This document shows positions 52,167 through 61,300 of a DNA stretch of 64,000 nucleotides, in pieces; within the stretch, counting starts at the first letter, position 1, and each line of letters starts with the position of its first letter. The position numbers and the translations under genes are program-made. The notes below the pieces were generated by a model. It was not told where the DNA came from. It saw nothing but the letters and a program-made list of their open reading frames with translations, and ran no database searches. The stretch spans positions 40,333 to 104,332 of the forward strand of contig NZ_PJIK01000016.1 in assembly GCF_002929275.1 (NCBI RefSeq), written 5' to 3'. The stretch is from Arthrobacter sp. ZGTC131. Lineage in GTDB: Bacteria > Actinomycetota > Actinomycetes > Actinomycetales > Micrococcaceae.

Positions 52167-53906
52167 TCAGGCGCGCTGCGGCAGCAGCTTGGCGTCGTCC
52201 AGCAGCTCCTGGGCGTGGGCCTGGGCCGTTTCGGAGTCCTCCTGGCCGGCGAGCATCCGAGCCAGTTCCCTGACCCGTTCCGCCTCGTCGAGGAGTTGAA
52301 CATCACTGGAGGTGAACCCGGTGGCGGTGCCGCCGTCGGAGCCCCGCACGGAGGTCTTGGTCACGCGGATGTGCTGGTCGGCGAAGGCCGCCACCTGGGG
52401 CAGGTGGGTGACCACCAGAACCTGCACATGCTGTGCCAGCATCGCCAGCCGCCGGCCGATCTCGACGGCGGCGCGCCCGCCCACCCCGGCGTCCACCTCA
52501 TCGAAGACGAACGTGGGCACGGGGTCAACGGCAGCCAGCACCACCTCGATGGCGAGCATGACGCGGGAAAGTTCACCACCGGAGGCGCCCTTGCCCAGCG
52601 GCCGCGCAGGCGCGCCGGAGTGAGGCCGCAGCAGGAAGGAAATCTCGTCCGCGCCGTGCGGCCCCAATTGTCCGGCGGCTTCGAGGGTGATCACCAGCGT
52701 GGCATCGGCCATAGCGAGGGCCTTCAGCTCAGCACTGACCCGTGCTGACAGCTCCTTGGCGGCCTTGGCCCGGATCTTGCTGATGGCCGTGGCCTGTTTC
52801 CTGAGTTCAGCCTCGGCCCGCACTACTTCGGCGTCGAGGCTCTCGATCCGGGTGGAGTCATCCTGGAGTTCGTCGAAGCGGACACGGGCGTTTTCCGCCC
52901 ACACGAGGACTTCGTCGATGCTCGGCGCGTACTTGCGGACCAGCTTGGCCAGGGCCGCCCGGCGGTCTTCGATCTCGGCCAGCCGCTCCGGGCCCTCCGA
53001 ATCCAGCCCGGCCTGGTAGCTGGCCAGTTCCGTGGCGATGTCGTTGAGCAGGAAGCCCACTTCGGCGAGGCGCGCTGCCGCCGAGCCGAGCTCCTCGTCG
53101 TGCTCGGCCACGTGCTCCAGCGTCCGCTTGGCCGCGTCCACGAGGGACGTGGCATCGCCGGTCTCTGCGAAGTCCTCGGCAATGATGGCCTGATGCGCCG
53201 TGGTGGCGGCGATGCGAAGTTCTTCAACGTTGGCGAGCTTCACGGCCTCGGCCTTGAGCGCGTCGTCCTCGCCCGGTTGCGGGTCCACGGCATCAATCTC
53301 CGCCAGCGCCGCCTCCAGCGACTCCGCCTCGCGCAGCCGGTCCCTCGCGGCGCTGCGGAGCGATTCGAGCTCGGCCTGGCTGGACTTCCACGAGCCGTAC
53401 AGTTCCCGGAAGCCGCTTAGCGTGGCGGCGAGGTTCTCCCCCGCAAACCTGTCGAGGGCTTCACGCTGCGCCGCGGAGCCCTTGAGCCGGATCTGGTCCG
53501 ACTGGCCGTGCACCACCACCAGCGATTCGCCGATTTCGGCGAGCACGCCCACCGGCGCGCCCCGGCCGCCCAGGAAGGCCCGGCTGCGTCCGTCCGCGCC
53601 CAGGCGCCGGGCCAGCAGCAGTTCCGCGCCGCCGTCGAACTCCTCGATCTCCGCGCCCGCGTCCCTGGCTCGTTCCAGGGCGAAGTGCCCGGCGTCGAGC
53701 CGCACCACGGCTTCGGCGGAGGCGCTCTTGGCTCCGCTGCGCACGGCGCCCGCATCCGATCGCGCGCCGAGCAGCAGTCCGACGGCGGTGACCACCATGG
53801 TCTTGCCGGCACCGGTCTCGCCGGTGACCACGCTGAGCCCGGGGCCCAGCGGCAACGTGGCGTCGGTGATGACGCCCAGATCTCGGATTCGCAGTTCTTC
53901 AAGCAT
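52167..53906 (-). CDS. recN: DNA repair protein RecN
   Basis: SMC-like ATPase acting at double-strand breaks. The 579-residue protein has Walker A TGETGAGKTMVVTAVGLLLG (about 30-49) near the N-terminus, long coiled-coil arms (about 150-380), the ABC signature KGASGGELSRVMLAIEVVL, Walker B PTFVFDEVDAGVGG and His in THLPQVAAFADQH. It lies 3 bp upstream of nadK's stop-side neighbour order (tlyA-nadK-recN), the usual actinobacterial arrangement. No SOS box was recognised. Confidence 0.96.
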   Translation of the reverse strand: MLEELRIRDLGVITDATLPLGPGLSVVTGETGAGKTMVVTAVGLLLGARSDAGAVRSGAKSASAEAVVRLDAGHFALERARDAGAEIEEFDGGAELLLARRLGADGRSRAFLGGRGAPVGVLAEIGESLVVVHGQSDQIRLKGSAAQREALDRFAGENLAATLSGFRELYGSWKSSQAELESLRSAARDRLREAESLEAALAEIDAVDPQPGEDDALKAEAVKLANVEELRIAATTAHQAIIAEDFAETGDATSLVDAAKRTLEHVAEHDEELGSAAARLAEVGFLLNDIATELASYQAGLDSEGPERLAEIEDRRAALAKLVRKYAPSIDEVLVWAENARVRFDELQDDSTRIESLDAEVVRAEAELRKQATAISKIRAKAAKELSARVSAELKALAMADATLVITLEAAGQLGPHGADEISFLLRPHSGAPARPLGKGASGGELSRVMLAIEVVLAAVDPVPTFVFDEVDAGVGGRAAVEIGRRLAMLAQHVQVLVVTHLPQVAAFADQHIRVTKTSVRGSDGGTATGFTSSDVQLLDEAERVRELARMLAGQEDSETAQAHAQELLDDAKLLPQRA

Positions 53907-53909
53907 GGT

Positions 53910-54935
53910 TCACTTCTCCGTTGGCGGATCGGATTCTTCACCGGGCGCGGCAAAATGCTGCGCGGACGGGGGCGTCATGGGCCGGGGCGTGTGCACAATG
54001 GGCACGGGGCCGGTATGGATGGCCTCTGACTGCGGAGCGGGTCCGCGCCAGCCATGGATGGGCAGCTGAAACTTGCGGACCAGCCGCGCCGAGAACGGCG
54101 TCTGGTGCGTCCGGGCCAGCCGGACCGGCGTGGCGGATCTGGTCACCTCAACGCGGGCGCCGGGTGGCAGGTCCACCGAGCGCCGGCCGTCACACCACAG
54201 CACGCCCTGGGCGTCCGTCCGGTTCAGCACTTCCACGGCCAGCCGGGACCGGGGCGACACCACCAGGGGCTTCGCGAACAGGGCATGGGCACTGATGGGG
54301 ACGATCAACAGGGCTTCCACTTCCGGCCACACGACGGGACCGCCGGCGGAGAAGGCATAAGCGGTGGAGCCCGTAGGAGTCGCCAGGACCACGCCGTCGC
54401 AGCCGAAGGACGTCAACGGACGTTCGTCCACCTCAGTGACCACTTCAAGCATGCGTTCCCGGTTGCCCTTTTCGATGGCCGCCTCGTTAAGCGCCCAGGT
54501 GTGCCAGATCTTGTGGCCCCGGACCCAGACCTGGACGTCGATGGTCATCCGCTCCTCCACCGTGTACTCACGGCTGGCGATCCATTCGACAGTCTGGGCA
54601 AGGTCCGCGCGCTCACTTTCGGCCAGGAAGCCGACGTGGCCAAGGTTCACCCCGAGCAGCGGTACGTCCACTTCCCGCACCAGTTCCGCGGCGCGCAGGA
54701 TGGTGCCGTCCCCGCCGAGCACCATGACCAGTTCGACGTCGGGCAGCTGGATGTGATCGTGCAGGATCTCGACCGGCTGCTCCAGCCGGCCGAAAAACCC
54801 TTCCATGTCCCCCAGCTCCGACTTCTGCATCACGGGGATGATGCCCGAGGCGTGCAGCTGGGCGCACGCCTCCCAGGCAGCCTTCAAGGATTCTTCGCGG
54901 CCGGTGTGGGCAAGTACCAGTACACGCCTGCTCAT
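53910..54935 (-). CDS. nadK: NAD kinase
   Basis: Phosphorylates NAD+ to NADP+. The 341-residue protein has GGDGT in LVMVLGGDGTILRAAELV (about 66-83), the NE/D motif LNEAAIEKGN and the glycine-rich VLATPTGSTAYAFSAGGPV. The C-terminal 40 residues are a Pro-rich tail outside the fold. ATG 54935 begins SRRVLVLAHTG as in homologues; the frame extends upstream into tlyA but is not coding there. It lies 3 bp before recN and 13 bp after tlyA, in one operon. Confidence 0.95.
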   Translation of the reverse strand: MSRRVLVLAHTGREESLKAAWEACAQLHASGIIPVMQKSELGDMEGFFGRLEQPVEILHDHIQLPDVELVMVLGGDGTILRAAELVREVDVPLLGVNLGHVGFLAESERADLAQTVEWIASREYTVEERMTIDVQVWVRGHKIWHTWALNEAAIEKGNRERMLEVVTEVDERPLTSFGCDGVVLATPTGSTAYAFSAGGPVVWPEVEALLIVPISAHALFAKPLVVSPRSRLAVEVLNRTDAQGVLWCDGRRSVDLPPGARVEVTRSATPVRLARTHQTPFSARLVRKFQLPIHGWRGPAPQSEAIHTGPVPIVHTPRPMTPPSAQHFAAPGEESDPPTEK

Positions 54936-54948
54936 CGGGTTCCGCTCT

Positions 54949-55761
54949 CTAATGGTTCGGCCAGATATTTCCCAGCAACGCAGCCACGGCTGCATCCCGC
55001 TCTTCGATCTTAGGCAAGTCTTCGGCAATTCTTCGTTTTATCCACAGGAAGTATTCGACATTTCCGTCCTGCCCGGGCAAGGGACTCGCGGCCAGTCCGC
55101 GCAGTTCAAGCCCGGCGTCGATGGCGGCTCCCGCCACTTTACCGACAGCCATCCGCCGTTCGCGCTCTGACGTGACCACGCCGGTGCGCCCCAGCCTGTC
55201 CTTGCCGATTTCGAACTGCGGCTTGACCATGAGCACGAGGTCGCCGCCGCGGCTGGTGCACGCTGCGAGCGGTGCCAGCACCAGCGTCAGGGAAATGAAG
55301 GACAGGTCCGCCACGGTCAGCTCCGCCGTGCCGCCGATCGCGTCCGGATCCATGTAGCGGACGTTCAGGCCTTCGTGGACAGTCACGCGGGGGTCGCTTC
55401 GGAGCTGCGGCACCATCTGGCCGTGCCCGACGTCGACCGCCACCACGTGCGCGGCGCCCCGCCGCAGCAGGACATCAGTGAAACCTCCGGTGGACGCACC
55501 CGCGTCAAGGCACCTTTTGCCGGCGACGGCGACGGCGGGAAACGCGTCAAGCGCCCCGGCCAGCTTGTGGCCGGCGCGGCTGACGTACACGTCCGTGGAG
55601 TCTTCCGCCACGGTCAGCTCACGGTCATCGGCCACTTGCAGTGACGCCTTAGCGAGCACGTCGCCCGCCGACGAGACCTTGCCCTCGGCGATGAGCCGCG
55701 CGGCATGCGTGCGGGACCGCGCCAGTCCCCTGCTGACGAGTATCTGGTCGAGTCTGCCCAT
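54949..55761 (-). CDS. tlyA: 16S/23S rRNA (cytidine-2'-O)-methyltransferase TlyA
   Basis: 2'-O-methylates cytidines in both rRNA subunits; its loss gives capreomycin resistance in mycobacteria. The 270-residue protein has an N-terminal S4 domain (RLDQILVSRGLARSRTHAARLIAEGKV) and an FtsJ-like methyltransferase domain with SAM motif LDAGASTGGFTDVLLRRGA and VAVDVGHGQM. Catalytic Lys/Asp are in DLSFISLTLV and LVMVKPQFE. It is followed by nadK and recN on the same strand. Earlier annotations call this family hemolysin, which is misleading. Confidence 0.95.
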   Translation of the reverse strand: MGRLDQILVSRGLARSRTHAARLIAEGKVSSAGDVLAKASLQVADDRELTVAEDSTDVYVSRAGHKLAGALDAFPAVAVAGKRCLDAGASTGGFTDVLLRRGAAHVVAVDVGHGQMVPQLRSDPRVTVHEGLNVRYMDPDAIGGTAELTVADLSFISLTLVLAPLAACTSRGGDLVLMVKPQFEIGKDRLGRTGVVTSERERRMAVGKVAGAAIDAGLELRGLAASPLPGQDGNVEYFLWIKRRIAEDLPKIEERDAAVAALLGNIWPNH

Positions 55762-55763
55762 GG

Positions 55764-56054
55764 TCAGGCGGCACCGCGCCCGGCATCCGGCGCGGACGGG
55801 GTGTCCTCGTTCAGCGCTTCGAGCAGGGCGTCATGCATGTCCGCGTAGGTGGCAGGGTGCTCGGAGACCGGAAGCCCCGGAATGTCCCTGACCCGGCGGA
55901 GGACTGCCTGGACCGTATTGTCGGAAGCTGCGCTGGCGGACGGTGCGGAGTCCGTGACCGTGGCTTCGGTGTCTTCCGCTTGGGAAAGTGGCAGTTCGGG
56001 CCAGGCGACGTCCGGAGCGGCCCCGGCGAGGGCGTTCTGATTCAGCTCGGTCAT
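55764..56054 (-). CDS. small protein of the tlyA operon, unknown function
   Basis: A 96-residue acidic protein encoded 2 bp upstream of tlyA. The C-terminal part (NTVQAVLRRVRDIPGLPVSEHPATYADMHDALLEAL, about 46-81) looks like a conserved helical segment; the N-terminus is low complexity. A similarly placed short ORF (Rv1693) exists in M. tuberculosis. No function can be assigned. Overlap-free tight spacing supports translation. Confidence 0.75.
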   Translation of the reverse strand: MTELNQNALAGAAPDVAWPELPLSQAEDTEATVTDSAPSASAASDNTVQAVLRRVRDIPGLPVSEHPATYADMHDALLEALNEDTPSAPDAGRGAA

Positions 56055-56063
56055 GGCACCAGT

Positions 56064-57053
56064 CTATTGATCCAGCCACTCGAGCCCGGGAGCCGTGGGC
56101 TCCGCCGCATCCGGGTGGGCCGCCCACCATGCGGCGCATGCCGCACGCCACGAATCGAGGTTCGCCTTGTCACCGCTGATCCGGACGCCGTTGCCGTCCA
56201 CGGACGCTGCTGCGTCGCCGCAACGGTACGTTCCGTCGTCGCTCTTGACCTCCGGATACGGCTCGTACAGCCCGGTCAGGTCGTGGATGATGTACCCGGG
56301 CCGTTCGTCCGTCTTGGCAGCCAGGATGGTTTCCAGGGTGTCGACGCCGGTCAGGACGGCGACCGTGGCAAAGCCGGCCCTGTTACCGCCCAGGATGTCC
56401 GTGTCCAGCCTGTCGCCCACCACCAGCGGCCGCTCCGCGGAAAGCCGCTTCGCCGCGGCATGGAAGAGCGGCGCCTCGGGCTTGCCCGCGACGAGGGGCG
56501 TCTGGCGTGTTGCTGCGGCGACGGCCGCCACGAGGGTACCGTTGCCAGGCGCAATCCCGCGGGCCTGCGGAATGGACATGTCGGTGTTCGTGGCGACCCA
56601 CAGAGCGCCGCCGGCCACGACGTAGGACGCTTCGGCGAGGTCCTTCCACCCGATTCCGGGATTGAAGCCCTGGACCACGGCCACCGGCTTATCCTCGGCG
56701 CCGTGCACAGGCTTGAGTCCCACGAGCTCGATCTCGTGGGCCAGCGCCGGACTGCCGGTGATCAGGACTGCGGCGCCCGCGGGGAGGAGCGTTGCCAGCA
56801 GTTCCGCCGCCGCCTGCGACGAACTCACCACCTGGTGGTCTTCCGCGGGGGCCCCGAGCTCACGCAGGTGCGCGGCCACCTGGGCCGGCGTGCGCGAGGC
56901 GTTGTTGGTCACGTAGCCGAGGCCAACGCCGATGCCGGCCAGCCGCCGCAGCGACTCGACCGCTCCGGGGATGGCGTGCGGTCCGGCGTAGACTACGCCG
57001 TCCAGGTCGGAGAGGAGTGCGTCGAACCGCGAAATCAGATGGGCTTCACTCAT
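56064..57053 (-). CDS. HAD-IIA family sugar phosphatase (NagD-like)
   Basis: A 329-residue phosphatase of the haloacid dehalogenase superfamily. Motif I is DALLSDLDGVVYAGPHAIPGA (about 11-31), motif II YVTNNASRTP, and motif IV VVGDRLDTDILGGNRAG, with the IIA cap between II and III. The M. tuberculosis orthologue Rv1692 is a glycerol-3-phosphate phosphatase, so recycling of glycerol phosphate is a fair guess. It lies 6 bp downstream of the RGG-like gene. Confidence 0.9.
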   Translation of the reverse strand: MSEAHLISRFDALLSDLDGVVYAGPHAIPGAVESLRRLAGIGVGLGYVTNNASRTPAQVAAHLRELGAPAEDHQVVSSSQAAAELLATLLPAGAAVLITGSPALAHEIELVGLKPVHGAEDKPVAVVQGFNPGIGWKDLAEASYVVAGGALWVATNTDMSIPQARGIAPGNGTLVAAVAAATRQTPLVAGKPEAPLFHAAAKRLSAERPLVVGDRLDTDILGGNRAGFATVAVLTGVDTLETILAAKTDERPGYIIHDLTGLYEPYPEVKSDDGTYRCGDAAASVDGNGVRISGDKANLDSWRAACAAWWAAHPDAAEPTAPGLEWLDQ

Positions 57054-57059
57054 GCGCGC

Positions 57060-58961
57060 CTAGTCCTCCGAACCCTGGTGCCGGGGCTCCTCGGCAGATG
57101 CCTCAGCCTCGGCGTCTTCGTCCTCGTCCTCGTCCAGTTCCGCTTCTACGGAGTCGACGTCGGACTCGGCGTCGTCGGACTCAAAGTAGTCCGATTCAAC
57201 GTCGTCGAGGTTTTCATCGGCGGACGCAGCGTCGGGCCCGGCAGGAGCAGTTTCGTCAGCCGCCGTGATGCCGGCGGCCTGCGCGGCAGGAGTCCGGGCC
57301 TCCTGGGGAGCCGTGTCTGCGGCGGCGTGGGCGATCAGCCGCTTGCGCTCGGCTTCCTCGCGGGCTTCTTCTTCCTCATCCCAGCCGAGGTCGATGATGT
57401 CCGGCTCCTCGGAGATGCCCATGCCGAGGGCATCTTCGGCGACGGCGGCCTGCCGCTGCCACTTCTCGGATTCTGCTCCGCGGCCCACTGCCGCGAGGGC
57501 GTCTGCATAGGCGCGGAACAGGCGGGGGCTGTAGGAGAAGGCCCGGTTAATGTCCAGCTGCGGGATCTCAAGTTCGGCTACGGCCGCATCCAGCTGGCCA
57601 AGGTCGGAGCGAGCGCCGGATGCAACGATCGCCAGTTCCACCTTGCCGGGAGCGTCGAGGTCCTGGGCTTCTTCCGAGCGCACGACGTCCAGCGCCCGGT
57701 CCGGGCGTCCCAGTCCGCGTTCGCAGTCCGCCATGACGGGAAGGTGGACGTTGGAGCCGCTGATCCGGCGGTACGTCCGGAACTCGCGCAGTGCCTCGCC
57801 GTAGTGTCCGGCGGCGTAGGCCGTCAGGCCCACGGCTTCGCGGACGGCCGAAAGGCGGCCGCCGCGACGGCTGGCTGCCAGTGCGTGCTGGAAGGCCAGC
57901 TCCGGCTCGTCGTCGATGAGGCGTCCGGCCATGACCAGGTGGCGTGCCACCCATTCAGCACTCTTCGCTTCGAGGGTCTTGATCTGGTGCTGCGTGGCGC
58001 GGTCCAGCTCCTTGCCCGTGACGTCCTCGTCAATCTCGGGAGAGCGTTCGCGGTCCGGGCGGTTGGCGCTGCGGAGGTCTCGGGCGTTGGGCACGCGGGC
58101 GGGGCGGTCTTCTGCCCTGTCGCGGCCGAACTGACGCGGCCCCGAATCGCCGCGGTCAAAGCTGCGATCGCCGCGATCGCCGCGGTCACCGCGGTCACCG
58201 CGGTCAAAGCTGCGCGGGGCCCGGTCCGGCCGGTCGCCGAACGGCTTGCGGTTCTCGCCGCCGCCGAAGCTGCGGCGCTCCCCCTCGCCCTCACGGCGCG
58301 GACGGTCGCCGAAGGGTTTACGGTCACGGTCACCGAAGCTGCGGCGCTCACCCTCGCCCTCACGACGTGGACGGTCACCAAACGGCTTGCGGTCACGGTC
58401 ACCGAACGGCTTGCGCTCACCGTCACGCTCGCCGCGCGGCCTGTCACCAAACGGCTTACGGTCACGGTCGCCAAACGGCTTACGTTCGCCGTCACGCTCG
58501 CCCCGCGGACGGTCACCAAAAGGCTTACGCTCACCAGCGCCAAAGCTGCGGCGCTCACCCTCACCCTCACGGCGCGGACGATCGCCAAACGGCTTACGCT
58601 CGCCGTCACGCTCGCCCCGCGGCCTGTCACCAAAAGGCTTGCGCTCACCAGCGCCAAAGCTGCGGCGATCACCCCCGCCATCACGGCGCGGACGGTCGCC
58701 AAAGGGCTTCTTCTCGCCGCTGTCAAAGCTACGGCGCTCGCCCTCGCCCTCACGGCGCGGACGGTCGCCAAACGGCTTACGGTCGTCGCCTCCCGGAGCC
58801 CGGCGGGGACCGTCGGAGCCGCGGCCGTCCTTGGCCCGGAATCCGCGGGGATCCCCACCGGAGTTGTTGGTCCCCCTGAATGGGCCGCCCTGTGATCCGC
58901 GGTTGTTGCCCGAGTGTCCCCGGTCATTTCCTCCGCGGTTGCCGCCGTTGTGCTCAGCCAT
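57060..58961 (-). CDS. repeat-rich basic/acidic protein with TPR-like core (Rv1691-like)
   Basis: A 633-residue protein in three parts. Residues 1-305 are disordered, Arg/Gly/Asp-rich and strongly basic, with eleven KPFGDR units (62-244), then a run of RGD triplets (253-266). Residues 310-545 form a helical, TPR-like domain (HALAASRRGGRLSAVREAVGL, YAAGHYGEALREFRTY). The last 90 residues are strongly acidic. The core matches the place of Rv1691, which heads the tlyA-nadK-recN operon; the long repeat arm is not part of that protein. ATG 58961 has AGGAGGA upstream. RNA or nucleic-acid binding is likely from composition, not proven. Confidence 0.85.
   Translation of the reverse strand: MAEHNGGNRGGNDRGHSGNNRGSQGGPFRGTNNSGGDPRGFRAKDGRGSDGPRRAPGGDDRKPFGDRPRREGEGERRSFDSGEKKPFGDRPRRDGGGDRRSFGAGERKPFGDRPRGERDGERKPFGDRPRREGEGERRSFGAGERKPFGDRPRGERDGERKPFGDRDRKPFGDRPRGERDGERKPFGDRDRKPFGDRPRREGEGERRSFGDRDRKPFGDRPRREGEGERRSFGGGENRKPFGDRPDRAPRSFDRGDRGDRGDRGDRSFDRGDSGPRQFGRDRAEDRPARVPNARDLRSANRPDRERSPEIDEDVTGKELDRATQHQIKTLEAKSAEWVARHLVMAGRLIDDEPELAFQHALAASRRGGRLSAVREAVGLTAYAAGHYGEALREFRTYRRISGSNVHLPVMADCERGLGRPDRALDVVRSEEAQDLDAPGKVELAIVASGARSDLGQLDAAVAELEIPQLDINRAFSYSPRLFRAYADALAAVGRGAESEKWQRQAAVAEDALGMGISEEPDIIDLGWDEEEEAREEAERKRLIAHAAADTAPQEARTPAAQAAGITAADETAPAGPDAASADENLDDVESDYFESDDAESDVDSVEAELDEDEDEDAEAEASAEEPRHQGSED
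58230..58778 (-). repeat. KPFGDR coding repeat block
   Basis: Eleven copies of KPFGDR separated by two spacer types: PRREGEGERRSFGAGER and PRGERDGER, with a short DR spacer variant. Units alternate and are nearly identical at DNA level, which marks expansion by unequal recombination. Copy number may vary between strains. Confidence 0.9.
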
Positions 58962-59292
58962 TGTGGATTCCTCCTGTAGTGAGCCGACCACTGGCGCAAT
59001 GTGCAGCCGCTCTTGTCCGTGTTTTATTGTCCTGCGCGACCCGGGGCAAACCACCCGTCGTCCGCGTATCTCCTGCAATTCTAGGCGAGAGCCAGTCCTT
59101 GCCACTAACGGCAAGGCCGTTTGCGGGGCCGGCGTGTGAATCCTCACAACGGCTGCATGTGCAGATCCGGCCCGCGCCTGCGACGCGCTGCCGACGGCCT
59201 CTCGATTACCAGCGACCGGCTCCGGTGTCCATAGGGAAATCCCAAGGAGTCGTGGCAAGACTTTCCCCGACGGTAGCGGCTAAGGGAGAACC
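58962..59292. other. divergent intergenic region (331 bp), no gene
   Basis: It carries the upstream regions of the repeat protein (minus) and CopD-CtaG (plus). Two small dyads are visible: TGTGA-ATCC-TCACA (59135-59148), CRP-like but with a 4-base rather than 6-base spacer, and CTGCA-TG-TGCAG (59153-59164). AAGGGAG just before 59293 is the CopD-CtaG ribosome binding site. No RNA gene is recognised. Confidence 0.4.
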
Positions 59293-61203
59293 ATGAATAA
59301 GTCACGCACAATGGCAGTGGCCGTCGCGGCGGTAGTTTTGGGAAGCGGCCTTCTTGCCTTGGTGATTTCGTACTATGCCGAAGCGGGCGCCGATACGGGC
59401 TCGCTGAATCGGACCGGACCGGCGGTGGCGTGGGGGCTGCCCATCGCCAAACTGGTATTCAACGCCTCAGCCGCCTGCACCATCGGGGCGCTTATGCTCG
59501 CACTTTTCGCCCTCCGGCCCAAAGAAAATGCCTTTCGGCTGGCGCTTGACCTCGCAGGCCTCTCGGCGGCGGTCTGGACGGCGGCCGCCTCGGTGACGAG
59601 CCTGCTGACGTTCCACTCCCTGGCCAACCTCGCGCTGTTTTCGGACGGTTCCGGCGGTGCATTCGTCAGCTTCCTGGCCGACGTCGACGCCGGCAGGCTG
59701 GGAGCCCTGACCATTCTGATCGCCTCGGCCGTGACGTTTCTTTGTTTCGCAGCGCGGAGCCAGCGGTATGTGCCCCTCACTGCGGTGCTTGCCCTCGCCG
59801 GGCTCTTTCCGCTTGCTCTGAACTCCCATGCCGCGGGAAGCGGGAGCCACCCGGACAGCACTGTCACGGTGGTGATACACATGGGAGCGGCGGCCGTCTG
59901 GCTCGGCGGCCTCATCGCCGTCGTCATCCTTCGCCGGGCGCTAACCCCGGACAGGGTCTCCACGGTGGTCCGGCGCTACTCAACGCTGGCGCTGGGCGCC
60001 TTCGTGGCCTTGGCTGTTACAGGGTTTTTGGCCGCGTGGGCGGGTGTTGGTTCCATCGAAGGACTGGCGTCGCCGTACGGAATCATCATCGCGGCCAAAT
60101 GCGTTGCCTTCGTGGTTCTGGGGCTTTTCGGGGCGCTGCACCGAAGATGGGTCATCCGCCGGCTGGACAAAAATCCGGCCGGCGGCGCCATGACATTCAC
60201 CGTCCTGGCCGTCGCCGAGCTGGCGGTCATGGGGGCCGCGTCGGGAATGGCGGCCGCGCTGGCCCGTACGCCGCCGCCCGCGGTCACCCGTACCGGCTTC
60301 TCGGAAGAGACACTGAGGATACCTTCTCTCGTCGACCCGTTCCTCAGCTGGAAACCCGACCCGATGTGGACCCTCGCCTGCGGTTTTGCTGTCTTCTTGT
60401 ACCTGGCCGGAACACGACGGCTGCGGCGGCAGGGCCGCCCCTGGCCTCGCTATCGCTTAATGTTGTGGACCCTGGGCATGGCGCTCCTCTTCACTGTTAC
60501 AAGCGGAGGCCTCCGCGTCCAACAGGAGTATCTCATCAGCGCACATGTCTTGACCCAGATGGCTCTGATGACGGTCATTCCCCTCCTCCTGGTTCCGGCT
60601 TCTCCGCTCACCTTGGCCGCCCAGGTCATAAACCACAGGGCTGACGGATCTGTTGGGGGTGCGGAAGTGCTCCGCCTTGCACTCCGGCCGTTTCTTGCCG
60701 CCACAGCGACGCCGTACGTTCCCGCCGTCGGGCTGGCTGCCGTGCTGGCTGTCTTGTACTACACGCCCCTGCTGGAATACTCATCTCGTACGCAACTCGG
60801 TTACGGAGCCATGTCCCTGCTGGCGCTGCTGTCCGGCTGCGTCTTCGTCGCTTCGCTGGCCGGGTCCGCGGGTGACAGCCCGGCTTCAGGGCCGGCATCC
60901 AAGCTCATGAGCATCGGCGGGGCGGCGGTCCTGTACGCCATTCATGGCTGGGCACTGTCACAGCAGCCCGACCAACAGCCGGACAGCAGGAAGCAGGAGT
61001 GGCTGATTACGGTCCAGCAGCCGTGGGATCTTTCCGTCATGGGGGTCCCCGAACCTGCCGGCGCAGCGATGTGGATCCTGGCGGCAGGCACGTTGGGCGT
61101 CGCCGCCGTGACGGTCGTCGTCCAAGCACGAAGCCGCGCCACGGCGCAGCACAGAACTCACGGCGCAGTCGATCGTGCCCGGGAGCTAACCAGCCGTTCC
61201 TGA
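59293..61203 (+). CDS. CopD-CtaG fusion: copper transport/cytochrome c oxidase assembly protein
   Basis: A 636-residue polytopic membrane protein with about 14 helices. The first half (about 190-290) carries the CopD signature HMGAAAVWLGGLIAVVILRRAL; the second (about 370-590) is a caa3-type CtaG domain (GLRVQQEYLISAHVLTQMALMTVIPLLLVP and AIHGWALSQQPDQQ). CopD imports copper and CtaG-type proteins help metallate cytochrome c oxidase; fusion of the two is common in Actinobacteria. It lies 97 bp upstream of a multicopper oxidase, forming a copper-handling pair. Confidence 0.93.
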   Translation: MNKSRTMAVAVAAVVLGSGLLALVISYYAEAGADTGSLNRTGPAVAWGLPIAKLVFNASAACTIGALMLALFALRPKENAFRLALDLAGLSAAVWTAAASVTSLLTFHSLANLALFSDGSGGAFVSFLADVDAGRLGALTILIASAVTFLCFAARSQRYVPLTAVLALAGLFPLALNSHAAGSGSHPDSTVTVVIHMGAAAVWLGGLIAVVILRRALTPDRVSTVVRRYSTLALGAFVALAVTGFLAAWAGVGSIEGLASPYGIIIAAKCVAFVVLGLFGALHRRWVIRRLDKNPAGGAMTFTVLAVAELAVMGAASGMAAALARTPPPAVTRTGFSEETLRIPSLVDPFLSWKPDPMWTLACGFAVFLYLAGTRRLRRQGRPWPRYRLMLWTLGMALLFTVTSGGLRVQQEYLISAHVLTQMALMTVIPLLLVPASPLTLAAQVINHRADGSVGGAEVLRLALRPFLAATATPYVPAVGLAAVLAVLYYTPLLEYSSRTQLGYGAMSLLALLSGCVFVASLAGSAGDSPASGPASKLMSIGGAAVLYAIHGWALSQQPDQQPDSRKQEWLITVQQPWDLSVMGVPEPAGAAMWILAAGTLGVAAVTVVVQARSRATAQHRTHGAVDRARELTSRS

Positions 61204-61300
61204 TTCCTCAGGGCCCATGCTTTCGCAAGGTTTTCGCAGGGTGGACCCTACATTCTTCATCTAAACCAATTGGACTTTCAGCAGACCGCCGGAGGAAATC

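Noticed and set aside
55833-58895. 1020-codon plus-strand open frame with VTKRLT-type repeats
   Set aside because: It is antisense to the KPFGDR-repeat gene and three neighbours. Its apparent repeats are the complement of the repeat DNA; it has no ribosome binding site and spans gene boundaries.
59135-59148. CRP site TGTGA-TCACA
   Set aside because: The spacer is four bases, not the six that CRP sites need.
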